Part shown: positions 1 through 12,079 of the stretch, piece by piece
Position numbering within the stretch: the first letter of the stretch is position 1
How the letters are laid out: every line of letters begins with the position of its first letter
NCBI GenBank assembly: GCA_030248225.1
Contig: JASANE010003168.1
Span: forward strand, 62,001 to 126,000
DNA from: Trileptium ribeirensis
Lineage: Eukaryota; Nematoda; Enoplea; Enoplida; Thoracostomopsidae
Length of the DNA: 64,000 nt
Reading direction: 5' to 3'
Program-made: the position numbers and the translations under genes
Notes under the pieces: generated by a model
What the model saw: the letters and a program-made list of their open reading frames with translations, nothing else
The model's database searches: none
Told to the model about the DNA's origin: nothing

Positions 1-8
1 TATTGCAG

Positions 9-140
9 TACGTTTGTTCTCACGTCAAATACGTTCAACCCGACAATGTATCTAAAATCAATTGGGACAACGTGCGTCAACGCAACTTGAATACGGATGC
101 AGTAAACGCTGCGCCTAATCTGAGTGATGTAATTGCATCG
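9..140 (+). CDS. ESRP: ESRP exon, N-terminal exonuclease-like domain (part 1)
   Basis: An acceptor (tattgcag) occupies bases 1-8 and a donor (gtatgt) begins at 141. The 132-bp exon gives 44 uninterrupted codons, starting YVCSHVKYVQPDNV and ending NLSDVIAS. It corresponds to the ESRP stretch around the vertebrate 'VLVRPDQLEL...LDQAL' segment: the V-x-P-D core and the leucine-rich end are shared. It ends in phase 0, which fits the next exon. Sequence identity alone is modest; the call is carried by its order, phase and continuity with the following exons. The polypyrimidine tract is cut off by the window edge, so the acceptor is judged on its last eight bases only. Confidence 0.8.
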
Positions 141-2012
141 GTATGTTGAGACTGTGATATTTAAAAGGCTGCTTCTTAAGTCGAGATTGTCGTTCACAAG
201 TTTAGAATATTAGTTTAATCGGTCATTTAATTTTCGCTGACTGAGGCATTGTTTTAAATTACTTAGTGGTTCGGGGGAGGTGAAGGGGTGGGGGAAAGGG
301 GGCGGGGTGCGTAGTCTTCAGGGGTAATGCGCTTCCACTGCAGAAATTCTTGGACCCACCAGTGGCTGTAATCGTCGCTTTGGAATGGCTGAACACATTA
401 GTTTAATATACTACAGATGTGTTCTTATACGATGTACTTTAGCAGCAATTTATTAGCAATATTCTCTTGAACAACTCGTAAATTCAACTTTAATTGCGAT
501 CGTTAAAACTTTAATATAGTGAATTTTTCTCAGCGACGATGATAAGACAGTTTTTGCAACATACATTGCAATCATTTCGCATTTGCAATAGCTTTCAGTT
601 AACTAACTGTTTGTTGTATAAAAATGACTTGCGAATCTACGTATACCACTGCACACTAATAAATATATATATCTGAATCTGAACATTGCTTTATAGATGT
701 ATTACTTAAAATGTTAGAAACATTACTCTAGCATGATGAAGTTATAGCTGGCTGCACACGCAGTAACAAAATTTCTAGCCAAATGTTATTGCTAATTCGA
801 AGACAGTGAGAGAAATTCATACATACAGCAACTATTGAATAGTTTATCTGTTAGGCCGTAAAAGTGGTAAAAATAGGAGAAAACGAAAAATTTATCTCTA
901 GTTGTCAAAAAACTACCGAGACCATTTGTCCCCCTAAAGCCGGCGGACCTTTGACACCTATGAACCTTATCCCATCCTTGATCAACGAATTTTCTAACAC
1001 TGTTCATATTTTGTGTTTGTCTTACAAATTTTTGATGACCCGACTTGGGTATGACGAGGGGGGCTCGAGCTCAACCCCCAACCCATATTGATCTGCTAGT
1101 GATTACAGCACCACAGCAAATACATTTTTTGCCACCACCTTACGTTCACATATATCCTATATACATTCAAGTAATGCAGAAAAACACCTCCGAAGATGAT
1201 AAAGCAAACTTAACGGTAAAATAAATTATCAAGAATTTGAATATTTTTCTACTCTAGCGTATATTTGGAGTGATATCATGGCTATAGCTATGGTACATAA
1301 ATGTATATACATTCCCGATATTTGAGCAAAATAGTCCAAGCAGATGATAACTTTTACATTCACACAGATTTGGGGTTAAGATAGAGATTTTACTCAATAT
1401 CTCACCACAAGAGCGATTTCCCTGCAATCATTAGCGTCGCAAAGGACGGCGGGGCATGTGGGTGTGCGGCCCCCACTTTTGTGAATAAATTAACTAATGG
1501 GTTATAACAAAATAACTGTATGTGACCGCCTCTTCGGTTTTGCCGGGCCCATAATTTTGAAAAGCTTGCGATGCCAATGCCTACAATAAGCACATAGTAT
1601 TGGTCTACGCGCTTTGTGATATTTTAGCCAACGCTGTTTGCCATTCTCAGGTTTTACTTTCGATTAGCATCTGTACACGAATTCAGAATGAATGTTATCT
1701 TGACAATACTGATAATGCAATTAATACTACTCTTAAAGGGTCAGAAACGTACACAAATGCCACTGCAATAGCTATTTGTCCCGCTGCATCATTTATGCTA
1801 ACGTACATCGGGTAGGCTCGGCGCGAATACATCGGTGCCATTGTTGTAGTCGTAGCACACTGAAGTTACAGAGTCCATCTAATCATCGGTTCCCTCCGGG
1901 CTATCATAAAAACACTGGTGGGTCTCTTCAAATTATGTTTAATATATTGTGATTTTAATTTCTTTAGCATAGAAACGAACAGTTTACTAAATAAATTTAA
2001 AACTGTTTTTAG
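141..2012 (+). other. ESRP intron
   Basis: Intron with donor gtatgt and acceptor gtttttag. It is mostly AT-rich, with a G-rich patch near 265-310. A short open segment near 930-980 reads KAGGPLTPMNL on the + strand, which resembles the PATPMNLG peptide at about 8915-8945. Both may be scraps of the same repeat. No gene seen. Confidence 0.75.
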
Positions 2013-2102
2013 TTTGACGCAATAGCTTCAACACAATTAAACAAAGATGGTAGGTCACCTGCGATTGCCTTCGTTACCGACGGCCAACTTCCGTTGCGTC
2101 AG
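2013..2102 (+). CDS. ESRP: ESRP exon, N-terminal exonuclease-like domain (part 2)
   Basis: Acceptor ctgtttttag ends at 2012 and donor gttagt begins at 2103. The 90-bp exon is exactly 30 codons, phase 0 at both ends, with no stop. It starts FDAIAST and ends FVTDGQLPLRQ; vertebrate ESRP has the closely similar 'CTDGQLHVRQ' in this place, directly before the 'HPEASKK' segment that the next exon encodes here as HPQCAKK. The TDGQL core followed by R-Q at the exon end makes this one of the more secure N-terminal exons. It is too short to stand out by ORF length and was found by reading for splice borders and the motif. Confidence 0.9.
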
Positions 2103-5100
2103 GTTAGTTAGCAACTGAAATACTTTAGCATCACCGTTTTGATAGCCAAGAGTGTTAAAAAAGACAGCTAAAGCAATATATGTTTGCTTGACAAAGCTAT
2201 CATCTTCATTTTTTATAATGGAGCTGGTTCATACATGGTGGAGCTTCGAGGTCTCGGGGGTATAGCCGGGGATGGCGGAGAGGTCACCTCAGGGGCTACT
2301 GAAAAAGTCGATGACTACTCCTCGAGGTCTTCTAGTCCTAAAGACCAGTTCGTTGAGTAAAAGACCTATTCCTGAGGCGCACAGTATTATTCCATCGGTG
2401 CATTTTTGTACCATTGTCAGAATTAGCTATAGGAATTATTCTCAGCTATCATTGGGCTTTCAGTGAACTAAAATTCGTGAAAACATGTCACGCTTATAAT
2501 AGGCCAATAGCTTTATGGAAAATTGGAGTAATCCACAGCCGTAGTAGTAAATTTGCAGCAAAGTTATAAGTCCCTACTTGTATTTTGTATTGGATTTGGA
2601 TATGTCCACGCTGAAGACATCACGCTGACGGTGCAAACGAAATTCGTCTTTTTACTGAATCATATCTTGTTGCGCTTACTATGTGGCAGTTTTCATTTCA
2701 TGGCTGTCAGGATTTCTCATACAACTTTGTGAACTTTTGGTTTTTGCGGTTTTTATACATTAATTATAGTCTAATATTTGTTGTTGGAAATTCTGGCGAT
2801 TAGTGTTATTTGAAACAAACTTCTATTATTTAACACATTTCATTTGTTCTATGGGGATTTAGCATGTTCAAATTGTATATTTAACATAAAAAAACTAAAC
2901 AACAGCTGAATATGCATTTTGAGCTAATGTTTCAATTAAGACTCCACAATCACAACCATACATGCTAGTAGGAGTATCGCGTTATCTCCTTGACGTCCAT
3001 ACCCCCCCCCCCGACAAGTCATCCTGAGGGCGCCTTAGCTGCGAACCTATTTCGGCGTCGCGCACCACCGTCAGTCAACTGCCTGGACGTCCCCTAGGAT
3101 GCCGAAGCAATCTCCCCGAGGACCCGGCTACCCGTGCCCGGGCCCTCGGACCTTGAGCATATCTGATTGTAGTTGCATATTTTCATGAACTCTCTGTGTC
3201 GCGGTCCCTTAAACGAAACATTTGTTTAATTGTATCTTATCGGCATTTATATATAAAATTATATACAATTTCATGCACCTCATTGTTTTGATATTTAAGT
3301 ATTAAACGGTTGCATCAAGACTCTATGAAGGTCGATTCTGCTAAAGTGCAAGACACTCTTCAGCTTTTCGGTATTTAGTCAAGGTGTTAAGCAAATTTTT
3401 TCGAAAATCTAATAAAAACTCCCAGAAAAATAGAGGTTTTGAACTTGGTGCCCAAGAAACTCAGGGTTTGGATTTTGTGGTCCAGTACGGAGAGTTGGGA
3501 TTTGTTAGTCTAACGACATGGATGTCTGGATTTGATCATTTGACAACGTGGTGAGGATCTAGTCTTGAGGTACGAGGAAAGACCGGGGTGGGTGGTGGGT
3601 CATGTTTATGGCCAACACTGTGGGTTATAAACCTGGGGGAGAGTAAGGCAGAATACAACCGCTACGTACCGCCGACGAAAACATTGAAAAGCTGGAGAAA
3701 GTCACGCTATTTACCAAAGTTGAATATCACTGACTTTTGGTTGCATCAACGAAATGTTTTCATATTAGCATAATAAAAATTCAATTTTTCAAGTATACTC
3801 CTGTAATTTTGTGTTTGAAAACCGACAGACCATTATATCACATACTGGTTCAACTGTCACCTTATTTTCATGATTTGCGTTACGGTATCCTTGTTATAAG
3901 CTAAATGTATCGTCCACAACAGTGTATTCTGCTCGATTTTTAGTATTTTACTAATGGATAATACAAACTTCACTGTTTTGCATTAACAGAAAGAAATATT
4001 TCCCCCCAATTTCAAATTCCTTAGACACAACGACAGCTATTTCAGTAAACTCATAAAAACACAATTGCTAAACAGAAAAATGTTTTCCAAAAGTAATTAC
4101 TTTCGGTTTGTTAAAATGCACAATAGTTTTGCAAAAACAAAAGGATTTCATGTGTTTCATATAAGATAGTTTAAACACCTTGCCGGGATAGCCCAATAAT
4201 GTATACACATTACCCACATAACGCCTTGGCCAAGATCCTGAGATTTTTATCTCGGTACTGAGTCGCGTTCATTACAAACTGCTGTGACAAATTTCGCTTA
4301 ATATACTAACGTCACTTTATTCTAATATGTCTGCGATGCTTGCCTATTTAAAGTGAGATTATAAAGACCAATAGTCGCAATAGGCTACTAACGACAAACA
4401 ATATAACAATCTTCAGCATTTTATCTTACGTTTTTGCGAGCAATAAAGCTACTAAAAACAGTGAGTAGCCCTATTGAAATTTCAATCATATCGGTCTATT
4501 CATTAGCGAGTTTGGCTTTATATTGCGGCTTTATCCTCTAATTCCTTAATAAAGAGTGGATCCCTTACAAAGTTAGCAGCATACGTATGCCGTCATGAAA
4601 TACATATACGGTAAATGTTTATACTAATTCAAGTCAACCGTTTGTAAGCAATAGATGAATGCGACAAAATTTACACAAAATATGATCATGGACAGAGTTA
4701 CATGTTGTTTTTGCTTGTGTAAAAGATGTTGCGATATTTATACATTAGGTATATATATGAGCTTATTGTCTAGTGGAACATGCTCTAGGAAAATTTTAGC
4801 CAAAGTGTGCTAACAATATCTCAAGTTATACGTGGGCTCAACATTATATGCACACTGTTGGTACATAGTAGGTGGTTGTGACTTACTATCTCATGAAATG
4901 GATATGCGGTTTGTACCATAATACACGTATGGTGATTTATGTCTTCATCTCTATGAAGAAAACGTCGACACTCTAAGTTTACCCTGTACCAGGTTGTTGA
5001 CGATAACATCATAATCTGGACTGATCAAACTGGGTATTCATCAACCACTGCTTGTAAACGGAAGTAGATACAGGCGAATGATTAAATCTGTATGGGCGGA

Positions 5101-5843
5101 GTGTAATCGCATTTAAGAAAAAAATTGAAGAACTTCTGGCAATCCGTACTTGACTTATAGAAGTTGCGACAGAAATTGCCTATTAATACTGTATATCGTA
5201 CCAAGGAAACATAATATATAATAATAATAGTAAACACTTTATATAGCGCCTATTTCGTTAAACGTTACACAGGCACGTTTTATAAATACGATCAATGTCT
5301 AAATAAATACGTTTTCAGTTTGCTCGTGAATTGAATCGTGTTAGGTTTATATCCCTTAGGTCTCTAGGAAGAAGATTCTACGATATTGGATCCAAAGATC
5401 GAAAACTCTCGCTCCGACATACGTCAGTACAAAGAATTTAGCGAGCAGCTAGTCGGGAATAATAATTTATACTACGTAAAAACAGCATAAATTTAAACGA
5501 TACCGATGAACAACATTTTGCTAAATTTTTGTCGTTTGGTAACTATTATCCGTGAGTGATAGCTCGTCGTCGACAATTATTTTTATCCCACGCTATCTTC
5601 AGCTGTAAGGCGAAAAGGGATCATAGTCTTATTGCAGAATTATCGTCTGTGTGCACTTAGGATTGACACCCAACCATACCAATAATTAAACTATATTAAT
5701 CTAGAAATTTCACCCGATGTTTACTTCTCTGCAATCAAGTTTTGCTCATTTTATTCTACAAAACATTGTCATGTAAAGTTTAAACTTGAACTATTATATG
5801 TTTTTATTAGATTATTGTGTGTTTATTTTCATTTTATTTTAAG
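2103..5843 (+). other. ESRP intron, with a GC-rich repeat patch
   Basis: AT-rich intron. A distinct GC-rich stretch at about 2985-3150, beginning after a run of C, contrasts sharply with its flanks and looks like a transposon scrap, though no protein motif is clear on either strand. Near 5235-5280 there is a 'cactttatatagcgcc' type sequence of the sort found at the ends of dispersed repeats in many invertebrate genomes. No gene seen. Confidence 0.65.
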
Positions 5844-5982
5844 GTTATTCATCCACAATGTGCAAAGAAATCAATCGACATCGTTCCGTTGTACTACTGG
5901 TATTTTTACGACATTCGTAAAGAGTATAATAAACTTCGCAACAATAACGAACCAGGTCGAACCTTGAACGATATTATCAAAG
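5844..5982 (+). CDS. ESRP: ESRP exon, N-terminal exonuclease-like domain (part 3)
   Basis: Acceptor ttttattttaag ends at 5843 and donor gtaaga begins at 5983. The 139-bp exon has 46 codons plus one base (phase 1 out). It begins VIHPQCAKKSIDIVP and contains YFYDIRKEYNKL. Vertebrate ESRP has 'ILHPEASKK' and 'FFDLRKEF' at the same spacing, so alignment is unambiguous over about 35 residues. The segment after KLRNNNEPG is low-complexity and lineage-specific, and TLNDIIK takes the place of the family's hydrophobic helix. The phase-1 end matches the two-base start of the exon at 10720. Confidence 0.92.
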
Positions 5983-7399
5983 GTAAGACTTATCGGGCGT
6001 GGATGGTAATCGAATCACACAGACCACATATATTATCATAGGCCCGTCAAGTCAAAAACCTAGTATCTCGGTACACCTTAGACCAAGTTTTGAAAAGGCA
6101 CTCAGTCATATAGTTCTATTCCATTCCAGCTGATCATCACTTTAACCAGCTGGAATTGCTAAACTACTGCTTGAATCTGCTAGTGCTTAAAAAATTTAAC
6201 TTATATTTAGCGAAAAATGGAAATGATATATAGCTTACTTAAGTTTTGCGAATTTTGTTGGAATTTGCTGGATCGTGTGTGACAGATCTGATTTTGTTAC
6301 GGGCCCAAGATTTTTGAATTCATGTTAATTGCATTTTTTTACAATAAAATGAACTTTGGCTGATTTTATATTCTATGGTTTGAAAACGAATTTTGGCCGA
6401 TTTTATGTTCTATGTTTTTGGTTGTGGAGATATTTAAATTTTCGTGTATTTTGGGGTCATGCAAAATTTTAGAACCCGTTTTGGCACGAATTAGTGCGAC
6501 AAAGCGGTATATAAATATTTATAGAGACTTATTTGCTCTTCAAAACTACCTCAATTAGACTTTGATATATGTGCTGGTTGTCGTGTTACAATAAGTAGCT
6601 GATTTTTGGGCCCGTTTGAGACTCGATACGACCCCCTTGGCCGTTTTTTTTCGGGGGAAGATGTTGGCATCGGGCTTCACGAATAAGTAAAGTGCACAAA
6701 TAGATATTTTAAGCTTTCAAACGAGCTATTGCGCGAGTGAATCCGCACCGTGAAGTTGTGTTATCGTGTTCCCAGAAAAACCCAGAGACGGACATCGTCG
6801 AAATTTACCACTTTTGCCATCGAGAATTCTTCGCTTCGGTCGTTTCACTCACTAACTCAATCAAAAATTGCTGGGCGGTTTCTATCGTTCATTATGCTGT
6901 TCATCAATTGACACAGCCAATGCTTCTTTCGCATTGAGTCCTCATAACATTACGGAGAACGATTAACATATTTATAGGTTGCTATATCTGTTCACTGCCA
7001 CTGGTTTCGTGCCGCGTGAGAAAAATTTTAGGCAATAAAGAATTAACATATTATATTGAATAGTTTTAAACATTTTAGTACATTTTTTCGGGTGTGACAA
7101 AGTTGGTTTTGAATTTAAAAAGTTATGCACAGATCAGTATTGCTAAACGTCGTTTCATGCTGCAAATACCATTATGATAGGGCGCAGCCGGAACCGAACG
7201 TCCTGCAGCATCAAAAATTCTTGGATCTAATGCTAGCAGTACGGAATATATAAGCTAGCAGTACCCGGGTATATGTAACGGAATTTAAATGTAGTCGGCC
7301 AAAAATTTTGTTATTTGTAATATTGTACAATTCATGCGACAATTGCGTTTTTATCGCAAGCACTTTAGATGTAAATCCATGTATTTTCACCTGGTATTA

Positions 7400-8510
7400 T
7401 TTATCTGGCGCCACGGCTGTGGGAGTCCTCAATCCTGATCTATCGTCGTCACTCTTCTCTTTTCGCAGTTCTTGGTTCGATATGAGAGATGGGCTATTGT
7501 TACCATTGGTGTAGCGGCACGTATCGAGAATGTTGACAATCGTTGACTGTTTGACGTCGCCAGGTCTCGTGTGATGTTCCGCGCAGTCGGGCCCAGTCAT
7601 CTGGTGGCGTTGCTTTGGCCAGTGACTTCGGGAACCTGTTGTCGGACATCCTCAGAACATGACCGAGCAGCCGCAAACACTCCGTCCTCAGCAGTGTCGA
7701 CACCTCGGTATCGTGAACAATTCTTCGACGAAGATCTTCATTACTGATGTGATTGAACTTTGTCACCCCTAGAATTCGGCGTCGACAGAAGTTGTCGAAC
7801 GTGTTGATCTGCTGCTGAGTACCTGACTTGGCTGTCCACGTTCTGCAGGCGTAGAAGAGAACCGGTTCAATGGCAGCATTATATATCTGACCTTTCGTGG
7901 GATCGGACAGGTCTGCCGAGATGCACACATGCCGTAGGCCCGCAAAAACTGACCTGGCACGGTTTATCTGATTTTTAATCTCGGTGTCGCAAGCCTCTTA
8001 TCCCGTAAAAGTGCTGCCCAGGTAACAAAATTGTTTCATGTGTTCCACTACAGATCCGTTCATTACCATGTCTTGATGTCTCTTTACGCTACAGGTCATT
8101 GGGCTTCTGCGAGCTGATGACCAGACCAATGCAGTTTGCGGATGTGTCCATTTCTATTGAGTACCTCTTTTAGTTTGCTGGCTCACATTGTAGCTATGGC
8201 TACGTCGTCGGCATAAGCGGCATTTGTGGACGTCATCCCAATTTGCGTAGACAGTAACACTATCGTCGCTAGCCAGGGCGGTCTCCATACCCACGCAGTT
8301 GCGTAGTTGAAGAGGATGGGGCAAGATTGACCCTCGTCTCACTCCAGACTTGACCTCAAAGCGTTCAGATAACGTGTCGTTTATTGGCACACGGCAGTAA
8401 GATGGTTCAAACAGCGACTTGATAAGGAATACATAGCCCGCCTCCAAGATCTCGTAGAGCGATGCTCGGTGGAACTGAGTCAAACATGGCTTTGAAATCA
8501 AGAATAAAAT
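7400..8510 (-). mobile_element. Decayed LINE: reverse-transcriptase C-terminal half, frameshifted
   Basis: Non-LTR retrotransposon remnant, read on the - strand across several frames. In order: LDFKAMFDSV (about 8505-8470, RT block 2); FEVKSGVRRGSILP (about 8360-8320, block 3/4); the catalytic YADDVAIAT (8215-8189); ANCIGLVISS; FCYLGSTFTG (about 8030); and a long post-RT stretch from DPTKGQIYNAAIEPVLFYACRTW to the GHVLRM segment (7928-7500). Frames change between blocks 2 and 3, before YADD and near 7560, and in-frame stops are present, so the copy is dead. The upstream endonuclease is missing, indicating 5' truncation. It lies antisense within an ESRP intron. The clade is uncertain; the FxYLGS and K-x2-IYNA signatures are shared by several RTE/CR1-like groups. 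Confidence 0.9.
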
Positions 8511-8729
8511 GTGTAAAAGTCAAAATAAATGCGCAAAAATATAGTATATTAATGGAAATATGTAAATGTGTGTTGTCGAAATTTCCCATATACGGTAATA
8601 AAAACACTTTTAGACATTGTATATAATAGCAAATACTTAGTCCAGGCCATAGAGTTTTGTTATGCAAATACAGTAAATTTGCTTGAACTGCATCAATTGA
8701 ACAAAGGCCACACATGATCATACGGGGTA

Positions 8730-8955
8730 GGGGTACCTGTCCCTGTTCCCCTGTCCCCACCGAGGGGTGGAGTACCCACTGACAGGTCGTCCAACAACTC
8801 CACACTTGCCTGAGGCGCAGGCGCCGCACCCTCCTCAGCCGGCGCCTAGAAGGGGCCACATCACTATCGCAGATTGGCTAACACCTCCTGTAAGGCCGAA
8901 GGATTCCCCGCCCCTCGAGAAACCTGCTACACCCATGAACTTAGGACCTAAAGCA
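8730..8955 (+). mobile_element. GC-rich repeat fragment, possibly LINE-derived
   Basis: This GC-rich block stands out from AT-rich flanks and is open on the + strand with a proline-rich reading (TPPVRPKDSPP, then KPATPMNLGPKA). A similar peptide, PLTPMNL, occurs near 955-985, so the motif is dispersed. It lies just upstream (on the - strand) of the LINE fragment but in opposite coding orientation. No known domain is identified. Confidence 0.35.
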
Positions 8956-10719
8956 TTGGAAGATCAGGGTATATTTTCGCCTCTTTTTTAACCCTACGCT
9001 TGTGTATCATAGTTGCACATATTATTTTGCTGCAATACAGTTTAAGCGTCCACGCCTGGGTTGTACTCCTTTAAGTCATTTAACCATATTAACTTTTAGG
9101 ATCGCGTGAAAATGCGGATTTTCCCTTATAAACGCGGTACTAATTCGTGGTTCAGTAACACGTTCGTGCTATTTGCGGCCAATATTACCCGAAAATGATC
9201 GTAATTTAATGGCCGTCTTCATCAAGGATACGTCTCATATTGGGGCATTTTGAGCACGGACGTATGCACTTATAGCACGGAGAATGCTGATGTGGGATCC
9301 TGTATATATGTAGGTACAATTTGAGTGAACGCAGGCAACATTCAAAATCGAGAACAGTACGATTATGTAAATTGCGTTCGCACAGTACAGAGCTCCTGTA
9401 CGCATTAGCTTAGGTGACAACATCGATGGCAGAAATGCGAACTCGAATGTTTGGACGATTCATCTCTCGGACAAAAGACCAACCGTGATGTAAGCACCTG
9501 GTGTGGACTCAAAAACATTCTTTTTCCCATCAACCATTGTGAACTGAACTACCGAGCACATCGTATACGTTGATAATAAATACCTTCTAGTAAAGATGGT
9601 GAGACGTGAATTGCTGAATCAGAAAATGAGTATTGCTACAGTAGTTAAAGCTCTTCACACTCACAAAGTTATTGCCATGCACAAGGCCTGAAGTGTGTAT
9701 ATGTTTGTGTACTGGAAACGTGGTACCACATAGACATGTGTCGTGGCAAATCTGGACATTGCCAGTACCACTTAGTTTTGTACCTAGTCGCGCCTATGAA
9801 ACCCTCGGTTTAAAATGTGTCACTGAACTCTTGCTTTTATTCAGCAATATTAAAAATGTCTTCAAAAGCTGGTGTATAATGCAATCAAAATAAAAATTAA
9901 CTGGAAAACAATGTGTGACCATCGTGAGTTGACCCAGAGACATCATTTGAGTGGTGCAGGATAGTGTCACTACTCCAATTTCTAACAAAGATGTATATAC
10001 TAAGCTGCTACAGCTGTGGATGCTTTAGAACTGTGCCTTGACAGGAATTTGTAGCGCGAGTCATAAAACCACCATTGTATATTGACGATGCGTTCAGCCA
10101 CCCCAACTCATAATGTTCGGGTTAGAGGGATTCCGACAGTCCCACAACATCAAATCTATTTTTGGCTAGGCCATTGGTTATATGCTATATATGTCGGGAC
10201 GAGAATATAACTCGTTTGAATACAGAAAGGTTAGGTATGCGTTGCGTTTTAAGAAATATCAATGATACAATATCTTATTATATTGGCAATTACATCCATT
10301 TCCGCTGGGCCAAACATTATTTAATTACAGTGAACCCGGTGACACGCGTAGCTCAGCAATAAGCTGGACGAATCGATCAATATAATTATCTAGAAACAAA
10401 ATTTTGGCGCTTTTATGTTTTAGATATTTAGCTTCATGTCCTAACGTTTTCTCGTCGAAAAACCAGTATATATATACGCTGTTTTTAAAAAATGCAAATT
10501 TTATACATTTATGCAAGAGCATTGATCAAGTGCAAAACAGTTTTTTATTACTCTCTAATTGTCAAACAGGGGTCCAAAATTCCTCTTTTTAAATTAAAAT
10601 TCAAGTATTTGTTCTTTTTTGTTAAGCCTAAGTCTTTGTTCACATCTTACATCTCATCACTCGGAGAAACTCAATTTTTAGACAACTTACGTATATAATA
10701 AATTTCACATTTTTTGTAG

Positions 10720-10890
10720 TTTGGCCGGTAGAGGGGATTTCGCAGCTCGTGGAATTTAGTATATCGACTAGTGCATTGATCCACAATATGATTTCAGCAA
10801 TGGGTCTAATACCTCAAACAGATCCAGTAGAAACGTTGAAAAATTTCGGTCTTGCGTTATCGTTTATGCTCAAAGAAGCCAAAGAGCGAC
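10720..10890 (+). CDS. ESRP: ESRP exon, N-terminal exonuclease-like domain (part 4)
   Basis: Acceptor cattttttgtag ends at 10719 and donor gtacgt begins at 10891. Its first two bases complete the codon left by the 5982 donor, giving an open 171-bp exon. The central part, ALIHNMISAMGL...TDPVETLKNF, aligns with the vertebrate ESRP helix 'GNIILAMISEP' followed by 'SDPERVNYKF': the N, I, A-M, D-P and terminal F positions correspond. The last stretch (GLALSFMLKEAKER) replaces the short linker before RRM1 and has no obvious family counterpart. The exon leaves one base, which does not join in frame to the 17824 acceptor. A weaker donor exists just after LKNF. Confidence 0.75.
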
Positions 10891-11492
10891 GTACGTTATC
10901 TTTCATTTTACTGACTTTTGTAGAGAATTAGTCGCTCACCTTTTATATTTATTATATAATTATAATACATGCCATATATGCAACATAATAATACATTTTC
11001 ATTGTATAAATTATATGTTTACATGTAACGTATTTTAAATATGTTTTGCTTAAAATTATTTGCAATATTTCAATTATATGTTACATAAAACCTGCACTCA
11101 ATATGATATTTTTATGCTATATTATATCCAATACATAAAATGAAATATGTTAAATATATAAATTATGTATAACACCAATATAATTACATATAAGATATAT
11201 ATTAAATGTACAAAACTTAATTTACATGGTGTGCGTGTGCGCGTGCTAAATACACTTTACAACCCATTAAAAATGCACCCAAATATATAGAAAAGTTCTA
11301 TTTATATTATTAAATTGTGTTTGTTCGTGTTAAAGGGACCGCAGTCGGGGCGGGTCTTGTCACTCGGGTCGAAGGGTTAGATTCGCGTCTAGCTATGGCC
11401 CCGAAATGTTGTTACATATTTTGTTATATATGCGTGCAGTATATCATTTTGCATTATCCCACCTGTCCAAAGCTTTTGTGGATCCAGCTGCG

Positions 11493-12079
11493 ATCAATGA
11501 CAGGTCCGGCTCTAGGGTAGGGCTAACTGGGCTATAGCCCACAGGCCACCTTTGGGTAGAGGCCATTTTTGGGCGACTGCATAAGTTTTAATGCCAATTT
11601 TCTAACAAAGGCTTAAATTTTTATCTAAGTCAGGCCATTCATGGATAGCGACCACCCAAGAATTGCTATGAAACTGTAACTCCAGTCCATAAATCCTTTA
11701 AAATGTCACAGTTTCGTAAGTGCATGACACTAGCAGGCAACCATTTTACATTGTATCAAACGTAAGTCTCTTTGACCTATCGGCCCAATCACCTCATTGG
11801 TGGCTCAGTTCCAAGTGAATATGGTTCTCTTTTGCTCATTTCAGGATATTTAAGCCTGGCAACGCTTTGCGAATCATATTTTATTATTATTATTAAGCTG
11901 GTTTCATTGATTCTGGTCCTGGTGAAGTTCTGGTGAAGTGTTTTCTGTGCCACAGTATAGAGAATTAGTGAATGTGAGCTAGTGGAACATACCAGTATCT
12001 GAAACGTTTTCGGCAAACAGGCCACATCAAACCATCAGCCCACAGGCCACAATGAGCTTGAGACGGCCCTGATCAATGA
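11493..12079. mobile_element. hAT-type non-autonomous DNA transposon with perfect 8-bp target duplication
   Basis: The element proper is 11501-12071 (571 bp). It starts CAGGTCCGGCTCTAG and ends CTTGAGACGGCCCTG; the inverted ends match at about 12 of 15 positions. It is flanked on both sides by an identical 8-bp atcaatga (11493-11500 and 12072-12079). An 8-bp duplication plus CAGG-type ends is diagnostic of hAT. It contains no transposase reading frame, so it depends on another copy. Two internal 'cccacaggccac' words, near each end, lie in direct orientation. Confidence 0.92.

Larger units (their letters stand above)
5983..10719 (+). other. ESRP intron carrying a LINE fragment
   Basis: This 4.7-kb intron holds the antisense LINE reverse transcriptase remnant at 7.4-8.5 kb and a GC-rich patch at 8.73-8.95 kb. 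The sequence gctagcagtac occurs twice within about 35 bases near 7230-7265. The remainder is AT-rich with nothing recognisable. Confidence 0.75.
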
